From assembly GCF_000247605.1 (NCBI RefSeq), contig NC_016894.1, positions 2,407,732 to 2,471,731 of the forward strand: a stretch of 64,000 nucleotides of DNA, in the 5' to 3' direction. Positions 10,287 through 17,819 of the stretch are shown here, one piece after another; the first letter of the stretch is position 1, and the number at the start of each line of letters is the position of its first letter. The translations under genes and the position numbers were made by a program. The DNA is from Acetobacterium woodii DSM 1030 (GTDB taxonomy: Bacteria; Bacillota; Clostridia; Eubacteriales; Eubacteriaceae). The notes under the pieces were generated by a model. It searched no databases and had not been told where the DNA came from. It saw only the letters and a list, made by a program, of their open reading frames with translations.

Positions 10287-10334
10287 ATTATATTTCTAAA
10301 CTAATAAAAAATTATAATTTTAAACCTTGAAAAC

Positions 10335-10376
10335 TAAAAAAGAGTATCTTCCAATTAATGGTTGATACTCTTTTTT
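10335..10376. terminator. Bidirectional terminator between the chemoreceptor and cheX
   Basis: An inverted repeat AAAAGAGTATC ... GATACTCTTTTTT with a loop of about 15 bases. A-run and T-run flanks allow it to act on both strands, ending the plus-strand chemoreceptor transcript and the minus-strand CheX transcript. Confidence 0.85.
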
Positions 10377-10400
10377 AGTACAATGATAATTTTAAACCGT

Positions 10401-10859
10401 TTATTCCAATGCGACATTGATTTCCATATTAATACCATCGATATCAAATTCAACACAAACAACATGATCCTTACTCATACTTAGTTCAATATTGTCTCCT
10501 GAAAGCATAGTCGGTGGTGAAATATCGATATTAATTGAATCATTGCAAAAATTAATACTAGCATTAGCCGTTAACATGTTCGACAACTCAGAAATAGCAC
10601 TCTTGGCCATATCATCCAACTCATCTACCGGCATTCCCATCATCATAATGGAAGCAATCTTTTTTGCCCCTTCAGTATCAATGGCATAAGCAACATTTCC
10701 TTTTTTATCGCCAACAATCCCTAGCGTTAAAACAATTCCGCTGGCAATAATTTTTTTTGTTTTCTCGCGTTGCTCTTTTAAGATAACACGCTCAAATCCT
10801 AATTGAGGCATAACATCAGTTACTGAAGCAATAAAAGGATTAATAATCGCTACATCCAT
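10401..10859 (-). CDS. CheX-like chemotaxis phosphatase-family protein
   Basis: A 152-residue protein matching the CheX/CheC fold. It starts with MDVAIINPFIASVTDVMPQLG and has a central ELSNMLTANA helix corresponding to the CheX active-site helix (E-x2-N), then a PPTMLSGDNIEL strand. CheX family members dephosphorylate CheY-P. E91 and N94 (in SELSNML) are in the right pattern for activity. The start overlaps the upstream REC-CheX gene by 10 bases, so the two are one operon. The phosphatase role is inferred from the family. Confidence 0.82.
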   Translation of the reverse strand: MDVAIINPFIASVTDVMPQLGFERVILKEQREKTKKIIASGIVLTLGIVGDKKGNVAYAIDTEGAKKIASIMMMGMPVDELDDMAKSAISELSNMLTANASINFCNDSINIDISPPTMLSGDNIELSMSKDHVVCVEFDIDGINMEINVALE

Positions 10860-11713
10860 TCTACATCTCCTTTTTGAAATCCAACATTCATAAAGACATC
10901 ACCCAGATCAGTTATAATAATAAATGATTCACTCTTAATATCGCCAATGGAAATCGTAATATCTTTCCCGCGGAACACGGTTGGAGGTGAAACCCGAAGC
11001 CCAAATGAACGATTTAATCCATTTAAAAGTGAACAGGCATTACCTGCAATGATATTGGTAAATTCGCTTAAAAAATTAATTGCATCATCAATTTTTTGAG
11101 TTTCATCCTGTAATATTTTTTTTGTCATTCCTAACGCGGTTTTTTCTGACATATCCATAATTAATCGGCCATCATGTCGACCTATAATTCCAATAGCTAC
11201 AGATATTCCTGACGATTTAGTGGTCATTTCATGGGTTGGCACTTTTTGGACAGAAATTTCCCCACCAACTTCTCTTTTTAAAAAACTAAATATCGATTCT
11301 TCAAAAGCTTTTTCAAAGTTGCTTTTTAAAATATTATAAAGTTCTTCCCCTTCAAACAACCTTTCAATCGCGGCATCCAAGTCACTTTGATCAACAGGTT
11401 TTTGCAAATAGCCTCTAATTCCATTTTTCCTGGCCCGATCGATAATTTCTTCATCCATCATCGCGCTAATGGCAATGATTTTAGCTCCCGGCAAATCTTT
11501 TAAAATTTCTTTTGAACACTCAATTCCATCGCCATCCGGTAAAGTCATATCCATTGTAATTAAATCCGGTTTTATTTCTTTAGCCTTTAGGATTGCGTCG
11601 TTCATATTCAATGCCGTAGCAACAATCTCCATTCCATCTTTTTCAAGCATTCGTTTTAAAACTGCTATTGAAAATGATGAATCGTCCACTATCATAACTT
11701 TAATATTTTTCAT
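10850..11713 (-). CDS. Response regulator: REC domain fused to a CheX-like domain
   Basis: A 287-residue two-domain protein. Residues 1-120 are a CheY-like receiver with acidic pair D10/D11, phospho-acceptor D55 in LITMDMTLPD and conserved lysine K105 in LQKPVD. Residues about 130-287 form a second CheX-like domain with EFTNIIAGNA, which retains the E-x2-N pattern. It lies directly upstream of a stand-alone CheX (10-base overlap). The pair could form an autoregulated phosphatase in which the receiver controls the CheX part. GGCGGTGG precedes the start. No CheA, CheW or CheY gene is nearby. Confidence 0.85.
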   Translation of the reverse strand: MKNIKVMIVDDSSFSIAVLKRMLEKDGMEIVATALNMNDAILKAKEIKPDLITMDMTLPDGDGIECSKEILKDLPGAKIIAISAMMDEEIIDRARKNGIRGYLQKPVDQSDLDAAIERLFEGEELYNILKSNFEKAFEESIFSFLKREVGGEISVQKVPTHEMTTKSSGISVAIGIIGRHDGRLIMDMSEKTALGMTKKILQDETQKIDDAINFLSEFTNIIAGNACSLLNGLNRSFGLRVSPPTVFRGKDITISIGDIKSESFIIITDLGDVFMNVGFQKGDVEWM

Positions 11714-11851
11714 AAATCCACCGCCTTTTGTAGAATCGCACTACTTATATATCACTTATTCTAATTGCTAAAAGAAGTATCCGTCAAGTAATATTTAGAT
11801 TAGCATTAAATAATATTGAAATAGTTTTGATATTTCAAATTAACAAAGATT

Positions 11852-13144
11852 TTATTTACTATCTTTTTTCTTATTTTTTGAATAAAAACGATCACGATCT
11901 TTTTTTCCCCCACCACTTTTTCCATTTGACCTGGTATTTTTTGAGTTTCTAGATTGATAATCATTTGACCTTCTTGACGATGTAGCCAATAATTCTGAGG
12001 ATACTTGTACCAATGGGAAGGGATGAACCTCGACAACAGGAATCGATTTTGATACTAGTTTTTCAATACTCTTTAATAATGGCATTTCTTCCTGGTCACA
12101 AAAAGCAATGGCAATTCCGCCAAGTCCCGCACGACCGGTTCGGCCAATCCGATGAACGTACGTTTCAGGTACTTCGGGTAAATCATAATTAAAAACATGT
12201 GACAATTCTTCAATATCAATCCCACGCGCCGCAATGTCAGTCGCAACTAAAATTCGTGTTTTCCGTTCTTTAAAATTATTCAAAGCCAGTTGTCTGGCAT
12301 TTTGAGATTTATTGCCATGAATTGCCTGCGCTTTAAAGCCCGCCCGTTCCAGATGTTTAACAATTTTATCAGCACCATGTTTTGTCCGCGAAAAAACTAA
12401 GGCCGAGACAATTTCTTTGTTTTTTAATAAATGAATTAATAAATTAATTTTATTATTTTTATTGACATAATATACATTTTGTTCGATTATCTCGACTGCC
12501 GATGATACAGGAGTAATGGTTACTTTTGTTGGATTTTTTAAGATAGAACCGGATAACTTTGCAATTTCTTGAGGCATGGTTGCCGAGAACAGCATATTTT
12601 GCCGTTCAACTGGCATATGTTTGATTATTTTACGAACATCTTGTAACATCCCCATATCAAGCATCATATCCGCTTCATCCAAAACAAACGACTTTATCTG
12701 ATTAAGTTTAATATACTTTTGATTAATTAAATCCAATAACCGCCCTGGTGTCGCTACCAAAATATCAACCCCACTTGAAAGCGCTTTTGTCTGAGCATTT
12801 TGTGAAACGCCACCATAAATAACTAAAGTTTTCAAACCTAAATATTTACCATAAGCTTTAAAACTATCACTGATTTGAAGCGCAAGTTCCCGAGTTGGTG
12901 CCAATACCAATGCTTTGATCGGTCTGTTTCCCTTTAGATTTCGCTGCTCATAGGAAAGCCCCTGTAAAATGGGGATGGCAAATGCGGCAGTTTTCCCAGT
13001 TCCAGTTTGGGCACATCCCAACAAATCTTTACCTTCCAGCAAAGAAGGAATAGCCTTTTCTTGAATTGGTGTTGCCTCAGTGTAACCTTCAGCTTTTAAA
13101 GCCTTCTGAATAGGCTGGATAATATTTAAATTTTCAAATTGCAA
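11852..13144 (-). CDS. DEAD-box ATP-dependent RNA helicase
   Basis: A 430-residue helicase with all family motifs in order: Q motif ATPIQEKA, Walker A AQTGTGKT (45-52), PTRELALQ, TPGRL, DEAD near 155, SAT, ATDIAARGIDI and HRIGRTGRAG. The last 40 or so residues are a basic Ser/Arg/Lys/Asn-rich tail (to KNKKKDSK), typical of RhlE/CsdA-type enzymes that bind RNA non-specifically. Closeness to a cold-shock gene is consistent with a role in ribosome assembly or RNA unfolding at low temperature; that is inference. Confidence 0.93.
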   Translation of the reverse strand: MQFENLNIIQPIQKALKAEGYTEATPIQEKAIPSLLEGKDLLGCAQTGTGKTAAFAIPILQGLSYEQRNLKGNRPIKALVLAPTRELALQISDSFKAYGKYLGLKTLVIYGGVSQNAQTKALSSGVDILVATPGRLLDLINQKYIKLNQIKSFVLDEADMMLDMGMLQDVRKIIKHMPVERQNMLFSATMPQEIAKLSGSILKNPTKVTITPVSSAVEIIEQNVYYVNKNNKINLLIHLLKNKEIVSALVFSRTKHGADKIVKHLERAGFKAQAIHGNKSQNARQLALNNFKERKTRILVATDIAARGIDIEELSHVFNYDLPEVPETYVHRIGRTGRAGLGGIAIAFCDQEEMPLLKSIEKLVSKSIPVVEVHPFPLVQVSSELLATSSRRSNDYQSRNSKNTRSNGKSGGGKKDRDRFYSKNKKKDSK

Positions 13145-13204
13145 TAGAATCTCCTTTATTTTATAAGTTTAGTTAGCAGATTAATCAAAATTAACAACAC
13201 AAAT

Positions 13205-13229
13205 AAGGAACGCAACTTTGCGTTCCTTA
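13205..13229 (-). terminator. Hairpin downstream of the 52-residue gene
   Basis: A strong stem AAGGAACGCAA/TTGCGTTCCTT with a 3-4 base loop lies 16 bases after the small-gene stop. The minus-strand T-tract after it is weak (TATTTGTG), so it may be a leaky terminator between the small gene and the helicase gene, or an RNA-stabilising hairpin. Confidence 0.55.
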
Positions 13230-13244
13230 AAAAATCGCAACCTT

Positions 13245-13403
13245 TTATTTGTCAAAAAATCCACCACGTTTTGTTGTTTTAAATGCTTTTCTCTGAGTTA
13301 CCTTACTCTGATTAGGTTTATCTCCGTTTGTCCCTTGTTGAGCACTTAATTTCTTTTTTTCTTCAATTATTTTTTTCATTCCTTCAAGATTATTTGTCGA
13401 CAT
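13245..13403 (-). CDS. Small basic protein, 52 residues, unknown function
   Basis: An ORF starting MSTNNLEGMKKIIEEKKK and ending KTTKRGGFFDK, preceded by GGAGGG seven bases before the ATG. That is a near-perfect ribosome site and the main reason to call it. The composition is Lys/Gln/Thr-rich with a helical N-terminus and a TTKRGGFFDK tail. I do not recognise the family. It lies between the cold-shock gene and the DEAD-box helicase on the same strand, so it may belong with RNA metabolism; that is a guess from position. Confidence 0.7.
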   Translation of the reverse strand: MSTNNLEGMKKIIEEKKKLSAQQGTNGDKPNQSKVTQRKAFKTTKRGGFFDK

Positions 13404-13500
13404 AAAATTCCCTCCATCTTCCCTAAATGACTATTATCAAATAATTATAAATATGTCAATATAATATGGGAGCGTGTTTTTGTCTTTATTTTAGATTGTA

Positions 13501-13532
13501 AAAAAAAAACTTATGCCCGTAGGCATAAGTTT
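13501..13532 (-). terminator. Terminator of the cold-shock gene
   Basis: On the minus strand AACTTATGCC-TACG-GGCATAAGTT is followed by an unbroken T run (13501-13509). It is a textbook intrinsic terminator 12 bases after the cold-shock stop. Confidence 0.92.
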
Positions 13533-13543
13533 AGACGTTATTA

Positions 13544-13744
13544 TTAAATAACTTGAATGTTCTCTGCTTGTGGTCCTTTAGGTCCTTGTGTAATTTCAAA
13601 AGTCACTTCTTGACCTTCTTCTAAAGATTTATAACCACTGGATTGAATTTGTGAAAAATGTGCAAATACATCTTTACCATCTTCCCCTGTTATAAAACCA
13701 AAACCTTTTTCCGAGTTAAACCATTTTACTGTACCATTCATCAT
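13544..13744 (-). CDS. Cold-shock protein, CspA family
   Basis: A 66-residue single OB-fold nucleic-acid chaperone. RNP1 is KGFGFIT (residues 13-19) and RNP2 is VFAHFS (26-31). The length and the GTVKWFN N-terminus are typical of Firmicutes Csp proteins. AGGAGGTACAC precedes two consecutive ATG codons, so the start may be M1 or M2. The long AT-rich 5' region (13745 to about 14100) is the usual place for a cold-responsive leader. Confidence 0.96.
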   Translation of the reverse strand: MMNGTVKWFNSEKGFGFITGEDGKDVFAHFSQIQSSGYKSLEEGQEVTFEITQGPKGPQAENIQVI

Positions 13745-14122
13745 GTGTACCTCCTAATTTTATTCCCTAAACCCTTGTAATACGGATAACAACTACATTT
13801 CTAAATTAGGATAATACTTTAAAGCATAAGTACCAATTAAAAAATATTATGTTACATACATTTACTATTAATTTAAGTTCTAATTTATAATAACATGGAT
13901 ACTCCAATTAAGCAAACTTTTATATGATTTTTTTTTATTTCTTAATAGTCTTAATTAACGAACTTAATAATTCACGTAAAATATTTATTGAAAAGATGGA
14001 AAATCATTATTTATAATGGTACAATATAAAGACCGTTTCTAGATTCTTGTTAATATCAATAACCTGCAAAGGCTTGTATATTCAAATGACATTTAGCTCG
14101 TATATTTTTTAGGAGGTTTCAT
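13745..14122. other. Divergent promoter region of the cold-shock and DHH genes
   Basis: About 380 bases of very AT-rich DNA with no ORF. It must contain the cold-shock promoter and leader on the minus strand and the DHH-gene promoter on the plus strand. Long T and A tracts (about 13920-13945) are compatible with a structured cold-shock leader, but I could not assign a defined thermosensor. The ribosome site AGGAGG at 14111-14116 serves the plus-strand gene. Confidence 0.5.
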
Positions 14123-15031
14123 ATGCGTTTAGTTACTCGTTCGGATTTTGACGGTTTAATATGTGGCATGCTACTAAAAGAAGCCGGTATCATTGACGAC
14201 TGGATTTTTGTTCATCCCAAAGACTTGCAGGACGGACTCTTTTCCCCCACTGAAAATGATGTACTGGCCAATGTGCCTTATGTCCCCGGGTGTGGCATGT
14301 GGTTTGATCACCATTCTTCAGAAAAAGATCGCATGGGGTGGCATCCTGGGGTTAAAGGCGAAAGTCGTCTGGCACCTTCAGCCGCTCACATTATTTATGA
14401 CTATTATGGCGGCTCCAGTCGTTTCCCAAATTATCAAGACATGATTTTATCCGTTGACAAAGTAGATTCCGGTCGTCTTAGCAAAGCAGAAATTCTAAAC
14501 CCTACTGGTTGGGTTTTGCTTGGTTTCATTTCAGATCCAAGAACCGGCCTTGGTCGATTCCGAAAATTCAGAATCAGCAATTATCAATTAATGGAAGAAC
14601 TTATTAATCTCTTCAGAAATTTGTCGATCGAAGAAATTCTGAAATTACCTGATGTCCAAGAACGGGTTGAGCTTTATTTGGATCAGTCGCGACTTTTTGT
14701 TGAAATGGTTAAAGCCCATACACAAATCACTGGAAATGTAATCATTACTGATTTGCGAGATATTGAAACGATCTATACTGGTAATCGCTTTATTATCTAT
14801 AGTCTTTACCCCGATCAAAACGTTTCCCTTTGGATCGTTGATGGTAAACAGAAACAAAACGTTTCCATTGCATGTGGTTATAGTGTCCTCAATCGAACCT
14901 GTACCGTCGATATCGGAAAACTGATGCTCAAATACGGCGGTGGTGGACATCAAATGGTGGGAACTTGCCAGACTCCTTATCATGATGCCGATTCAACCAT
15001 TGATGCCATTGTTAATGTGCTAAAAAAATAA
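14123..15031 (+). CDS. DHH-family phosphoesterase-like protein
   Basis: A 302-residue protein of the DHH/DHHA1 superfamily (exopolyphosphatase, NrnA and RecJ relatives). Visible motifs are SDFDGL (7-12), FDHHSS (D62-H63-H64), a mid-domain VDKVDSG and the C-terminal DHHA1 substrate loop YGGGGHQMVG (G272-H276). N-terminal DFDG replaces the commoner DADG/DHDG, and the sequence is not closely NrnA-like. The substrate could be an oligonucleotide, cyclic dinucleotide product or polyphosphate. AGGAGG precedes the ATG, and the gene is monocistronic with its own terminator. Confidence 0.82.
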   Translation: MRLVTRSDFDGLICGMLLKEAGIIDDWIFVHPKDLQDGLFSPTENDVLANVPYVPGCGMWFDHHSSEKDRMGWHPGVKGESRLAPSAAHIIYDYYGGSSRFPNYQDMILSVDKVDSGRLSKAEILNPTGWVLLGFISDPRTGLGRFRKFRISNYQLMEELINLFRNLSIEEILKLPDVQERVELYLDQSRLFVEMVKAHTQITGNVIITDLRDIETIYTGNRFIIYSLYPDQNVSLWIVDGKQKQNVSIACGYSVLNRTCTVDIGKLMLKYGGGGHQMVGTCQTPYHDADSTIDAIVNVLKK

Positions 15032-15079
15032 AAAAAACAACCACTGTAGAGGCATTGCCATCGTAGTGGTTGTTTTTTT
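15032..15079. terminator. Bidirectional terminator
   Basis: Arms AACAACCACT and AGTGGTTGTT with flanking A and T runs lie between the converging DHH gene and the lipoprotein gene. It can end transcripts from both sides. Confidence 0.9.
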
Positions 15080-15081
15080 AT

Positions 15082-15630
15082 TTAAGGTTGCCGAAATTCA
15101 AAAGTTTTTACGGTTCCTTTTATTCCTAAAAATGTTATATAAGCCACAGAGTGATCAGGATTTACCCAAGCCATCACACTGTAAGGATTCGCTTCATCCT
15201 TTTTGTTTTTAGCACAATTAACTTCGATCCCTTCTACGCCACCTAACGCTGTCTGAACTTCATCATAACTCATCCCTTCACTAAGCGAATTAACCTGCTC
15301 TGCGGTAACAGTCCCTCGACTTAAGCCATCAAGATAAGAATCATCTGGTACATAAAGAGACTTAAATACGACGACACTGTTCTCATCATAATCCACGGTG
15401 ACACCGTACCCAGTATTTTCATCGACATAATTAAAACCTTTACCTTTTGTTGCCGGTTCTACTTCCAAAGCCTTTTCAGCATCCTCCTTGAGCATTCCGA
15501 GTTGAACCTTGTTGTATAGATTTAAGGGGTCCGTACTAACCTCTTTTTTTCCACAACCTGAAACGACAAGAATCAAGCCAGCAATCAGCAGACTTCCAAT
15601 TAAAAAACTTTTTAATATTTTTTTATTCAT
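15082..15630 (-). CDS. Putative lipoprotein with two SmpA/OmlA-like repeats
   Basis: I chose the ATG at 15630 (MNKKILKSF) over one 11 codons upstream because GGGGAGAAAAAGTA precedes it. The product is about 182 residues. It has a lipoprotein signal peptide with lipobox VVSGC and then two related segments, NKVQLGMLKEDAEKALEVEP and NSLSEGMSYDEVQTALGGVEG. Both match the 'GMsydev...lG' signature of SmpA/OmlA/BLIP-type folds found in Firmicutes lipoproteins. The role is unknown; it is anchored outside the cell. Confidence 0.78.
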   Translation of the reverse strand: MNKKILKSFLIGSLLIAGLILVVSGCGKKEVSTDPLNLYNKVQLGMLKEDAEKALEVEPATKGKGFNYVDENTGYGVTVDYDENSVVVFKSLYVPDDSYLDGLSRGTVTAEQVNSLSEGMSYDEVQTALGGVEGIEVNCAKNKKDEANPYSVMAWVNPDHSVAYITFLGIKGTVKTFEFRQP

Positions 15631-15702
15631 TACTTTTTCTCCCCTTTCCGGTAATTTATACAATTAAATAATTTCTTATTCACTTATTTCCTGTTGCTAA
15701 CC

Positions 15703-15992
15703 AGAAATAAGTGTCAATACGTTGTCCTCAAACTTGATGAAAGAAGTTTCTATATTTATGGTGATGGACTCAACATGATGGTCCTATCTTATAAAATTAA
15801 CACTGTTAATACCACTGCTGCCGGCGATGCTTACATTGGCACATTAGCCAAAGCTTTTGTTGAAATGGGCGATCTGGTTGCCGCTGCAAAATATGCAAGT
15901 GCAGCAGGTGCATTTATTTGTACTCCATTTGGCGCCCAGCCGTCGCTCCCCACTAAGCTGAGATCGATGCCTTTCTGGCGATGCAGAAATAA
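15703..15992 (+). pseudogene. Decayed ribokinase/PfkB-family C-terminal remnant
   Basis: The frame reads YVVLKLDERSFYIYGDG, then a core NTVNTTAAGDAYIG that matches the PfkB signature DTTGAGD with the catalytic aspartate, then YASAAGAFICTPFGAQPSLPTK, a typical ribokinase C-terminus. There is no plausible start and about two thirds of a ribokinase is missing. Near 15958 the reading frame breaks: shifted by one base, it continues EIDAFLAMQK and stops at 15992, which is exactly the expected ribokinase ending. So the gene is 5'-truncated and frameshifted. A terminator still follows. Confidence 0.85.
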
Positions 15993-16013
15993 TTTTAGTG
16001 ATAAATTTTTTTT

Positions 16014-16049
16014 AGCCGGCTAAGGTTTTATTAACTTAGTCGGTTTTTT
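16014..16049 (+). terminator. Terminator after the ribokinase remnant
   Basis: AGCCGGCTAAG, a loop of about 10 bases, then CTTAGTCGGTTTTTT (one mismatch). It is a relic of the original ribokinase transcription unit and still looks functional. It also lies 28 bases beyond the end of the convergent nat gene. Confidence 0.8.
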
Positions 16050-16076
16050 AATGCATCAAGATTAAATCGGAAGTTG

Positions 16077-16847
16077 TCAATTCGCTAAAAGTCCAAAATA
16101 CTTCGCCAATACCATTTGAATTTCATCGCGGTTGTCAATAACTTTCTCCTCACTTGAGTCTTTAGTGACAATCTTTAACACTCCATCAAGATAGGTGATC
16201 CGACCCTCTTCTGTGACAAGCGAACACATCATCACTTGGGTAAAAAAAGACGCCGGATGAGTAGCTGTATAATGATTGGCAATCAGATAATCCGCAGGAC
16301 AACACTCTTCTAAAGTAAATGCATAGATCGGTATAAAATTATCATTAATCTTAAATTCCAGAAGATAACCATATTTAACATCCGTTTTAATTCGGTGCGT
16401 CCGCAAATAATGCTCCTGCACCAACCCATCTTTAAATAAAATCGGTTCAACGAGACCATTTCCGCCAAACCCAACATCGCAAAGCCAAATTTGTTCATCA
16501 GCTTCGACGAGCAGAACCTTGTGCGTTTTCCCGGAATTCTCAAAACCATTATTCCATACCCGAGCTAAATGTTTTTTTACTTTAAACCCCATTTTTTCCA
16601 AAACTGCAGCAAACAAGCCATTCATTTCAAAGCAATAACCACCACGATGATTGACAACGATTTTCTGAAATAGGTCTTCTACTTCCAGAGAAATCGATTT
16701 TTTGTGAAACACATCCAGATTTTCAAAAGGCACATTCATTACGTGAGCAATATGAAGTTGCTTTAAGGTTTCGGCAGATACTTTGTTTTCCCCCCGATAA
16801 TGAATCCGTTCAAAATAAGCATTTAGATTAAATAATTCAGTTTCCAT
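16077..16847 (-). CDS. nat: Arylamine N-acetyltransferase
   Basis: A 256-residue NAT-family enzyme that transfers acetyl from acetyl-CoA to arylamines or related nucleophiles. The cysteine-protease-like triad is complete: C72 in NHRGGYCFEMN, H109 in GKTHKVLLV and D124 in CDVGFGGN. The length is normal. Physiological substrates in anaerobes are uncertain; detoxification or natural-product roles are both known for the family. It is probably monocistronic. Confidence 0.93.
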   Translation of the reverse strand: METELFNLNAYFERIHYRGENKVSAETLKQLHIAHVMNVPFENLDVFHKKSISLEVEDLFQKIVVNHRGGYCFEMNGLFAAVLEKMGFKVKKHLARVWNNGFENSGKTHKVLLVEADEQIWLCDVGFGGNGLVEPILFKDGLVQEHYLRTHRIKTDVKYGYLLEFKINDNFIPIYAFTLEECCPADYLIANHYTATHPASFFTQVMMCSLVTEEGRITYLDGVLKIVTKDSSEEKVIDNRDEIQMVLAKYFGLLAN

Positions 16848-16949
16848 AGTTCTCCTATTAAAAGTTTTTTAGTTTTTCAATTTAATTAACAATAACTGGG
16901 ATGGTAACCACACTTATTGTCTTTATTCATTTTTTCAATGGCGTTAATT

Positions 16950-17723
16950 TTAAAAAAAGTAATTACCAATAAAAAACAATATCACAATATGAATTGGATA
17001 AAAAAAATAAAAAAAGTATTTAAAACCTTTTCCTTTTTGTCCATTGTACACCAACATCAATGGCAGTGCCGCAATCATCATCCATTGATAATTACTAAAT
17101 AAAAGGGCGGTCAGTTGCGGACTCATTGACCATTCCAATGCCATAAATCCCAGCGTAAAAAGACCATAAGCTAATATTAGATTTTGTCTGTTTATTCGGT
17201 TGAAATAAATCAACACTCCTAAAAAAACGAAAATGAAACTTCCTTCATTAAATATCAGATTAGCTGTAATAGCTCCCACAAAACCATAAATTCCATTGAT
17301 TGGAAAAGTATGTGCGGCAACAATACATAATATACTCGATAAAACTTGACATGCTAAAAACAGGATTATATAAAGAAATCCTTTTTTCTTATCGGTTTTT
17401 GCTATTTCAATGAGCCAAATAATTACGCCGACTAAAAAAAGCGTAACAAAGATATTATTGGAAATCAGTGCAATCGGATCAGTGATGATATTATTGCATA
17501 TAATATCAATAAAAGCCATGCCAAACCCAAAGAGATACATTCGGATCAGATATTTTTTTCGGTCATGAGTATAAAAAAATCCCCAAGCCATACAAAACAT
17601 AAAGAGCGGAGCTGAAATTCGACCTATCCAGTGAAGCCAAAGAGGTGTTCCCGGAATAAATTGTCCCACATGATCGAAGAACATTAGAATCAGTGCGACT
17701 AGTTTTAATGCTGTTGATGACAT
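16950..17723 (-). CDS. TraX-family membrane protein
   Basis: A 257-residue polytopic membrane protein, beginning SSTALKLVALILMFFDHVGQFIP and then LHWIGRISAPLFMFCMAWGF. This is the signature of the TraX family, acyltransferase-like proteins first seen as the F-pilin acetylase. I count about eight hydrophobic segments. Many chromosomal Firmicutes genomes carry such genes with no conjugation system, and no transfer genes are here, so a role in acylating a cell-surface molecule is as likely. Confidence 0.85.
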   Translation of the reverse strand: MSSTALKLVALILMFFDHVGQFIPGTPLWLHWIGRISAPLFMFCMAWGFFYTHDRKKYLIRMYLFGFGMAFIDIICNNIITDPIALISNNIFVTLFLVGVIIWLIEIAKTDKKKGFLYIILFLACQVLSSILCIVAAHTFPINGIYGFVGAITANLIFNEGSFIFVFLGVLIYFNRINRQNLILAYGLFTLGFMALEWSMSPQLTALLFSNYQWMMIAALPLMLVYNGQKGKGFKYFFYFFYPIHIVILFFIGNYFF

Positions 17724-17819
17724 TGTTCATTCTCCTTTTTTGTTGCTTATATTCTCAATATGTCTGTATTTATTGAAAAATTTGACCGAAGAATTATAGA
17801 TTGAGCTTTTTGCTAAATA

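Noticed and set aside
16950-17723. TraX-like gene as a sign of a conjugative element
   Set aside because: No relaxase, coupling protein, integrase or attachment site is in the window; chromosomal TraX-like genes are common.
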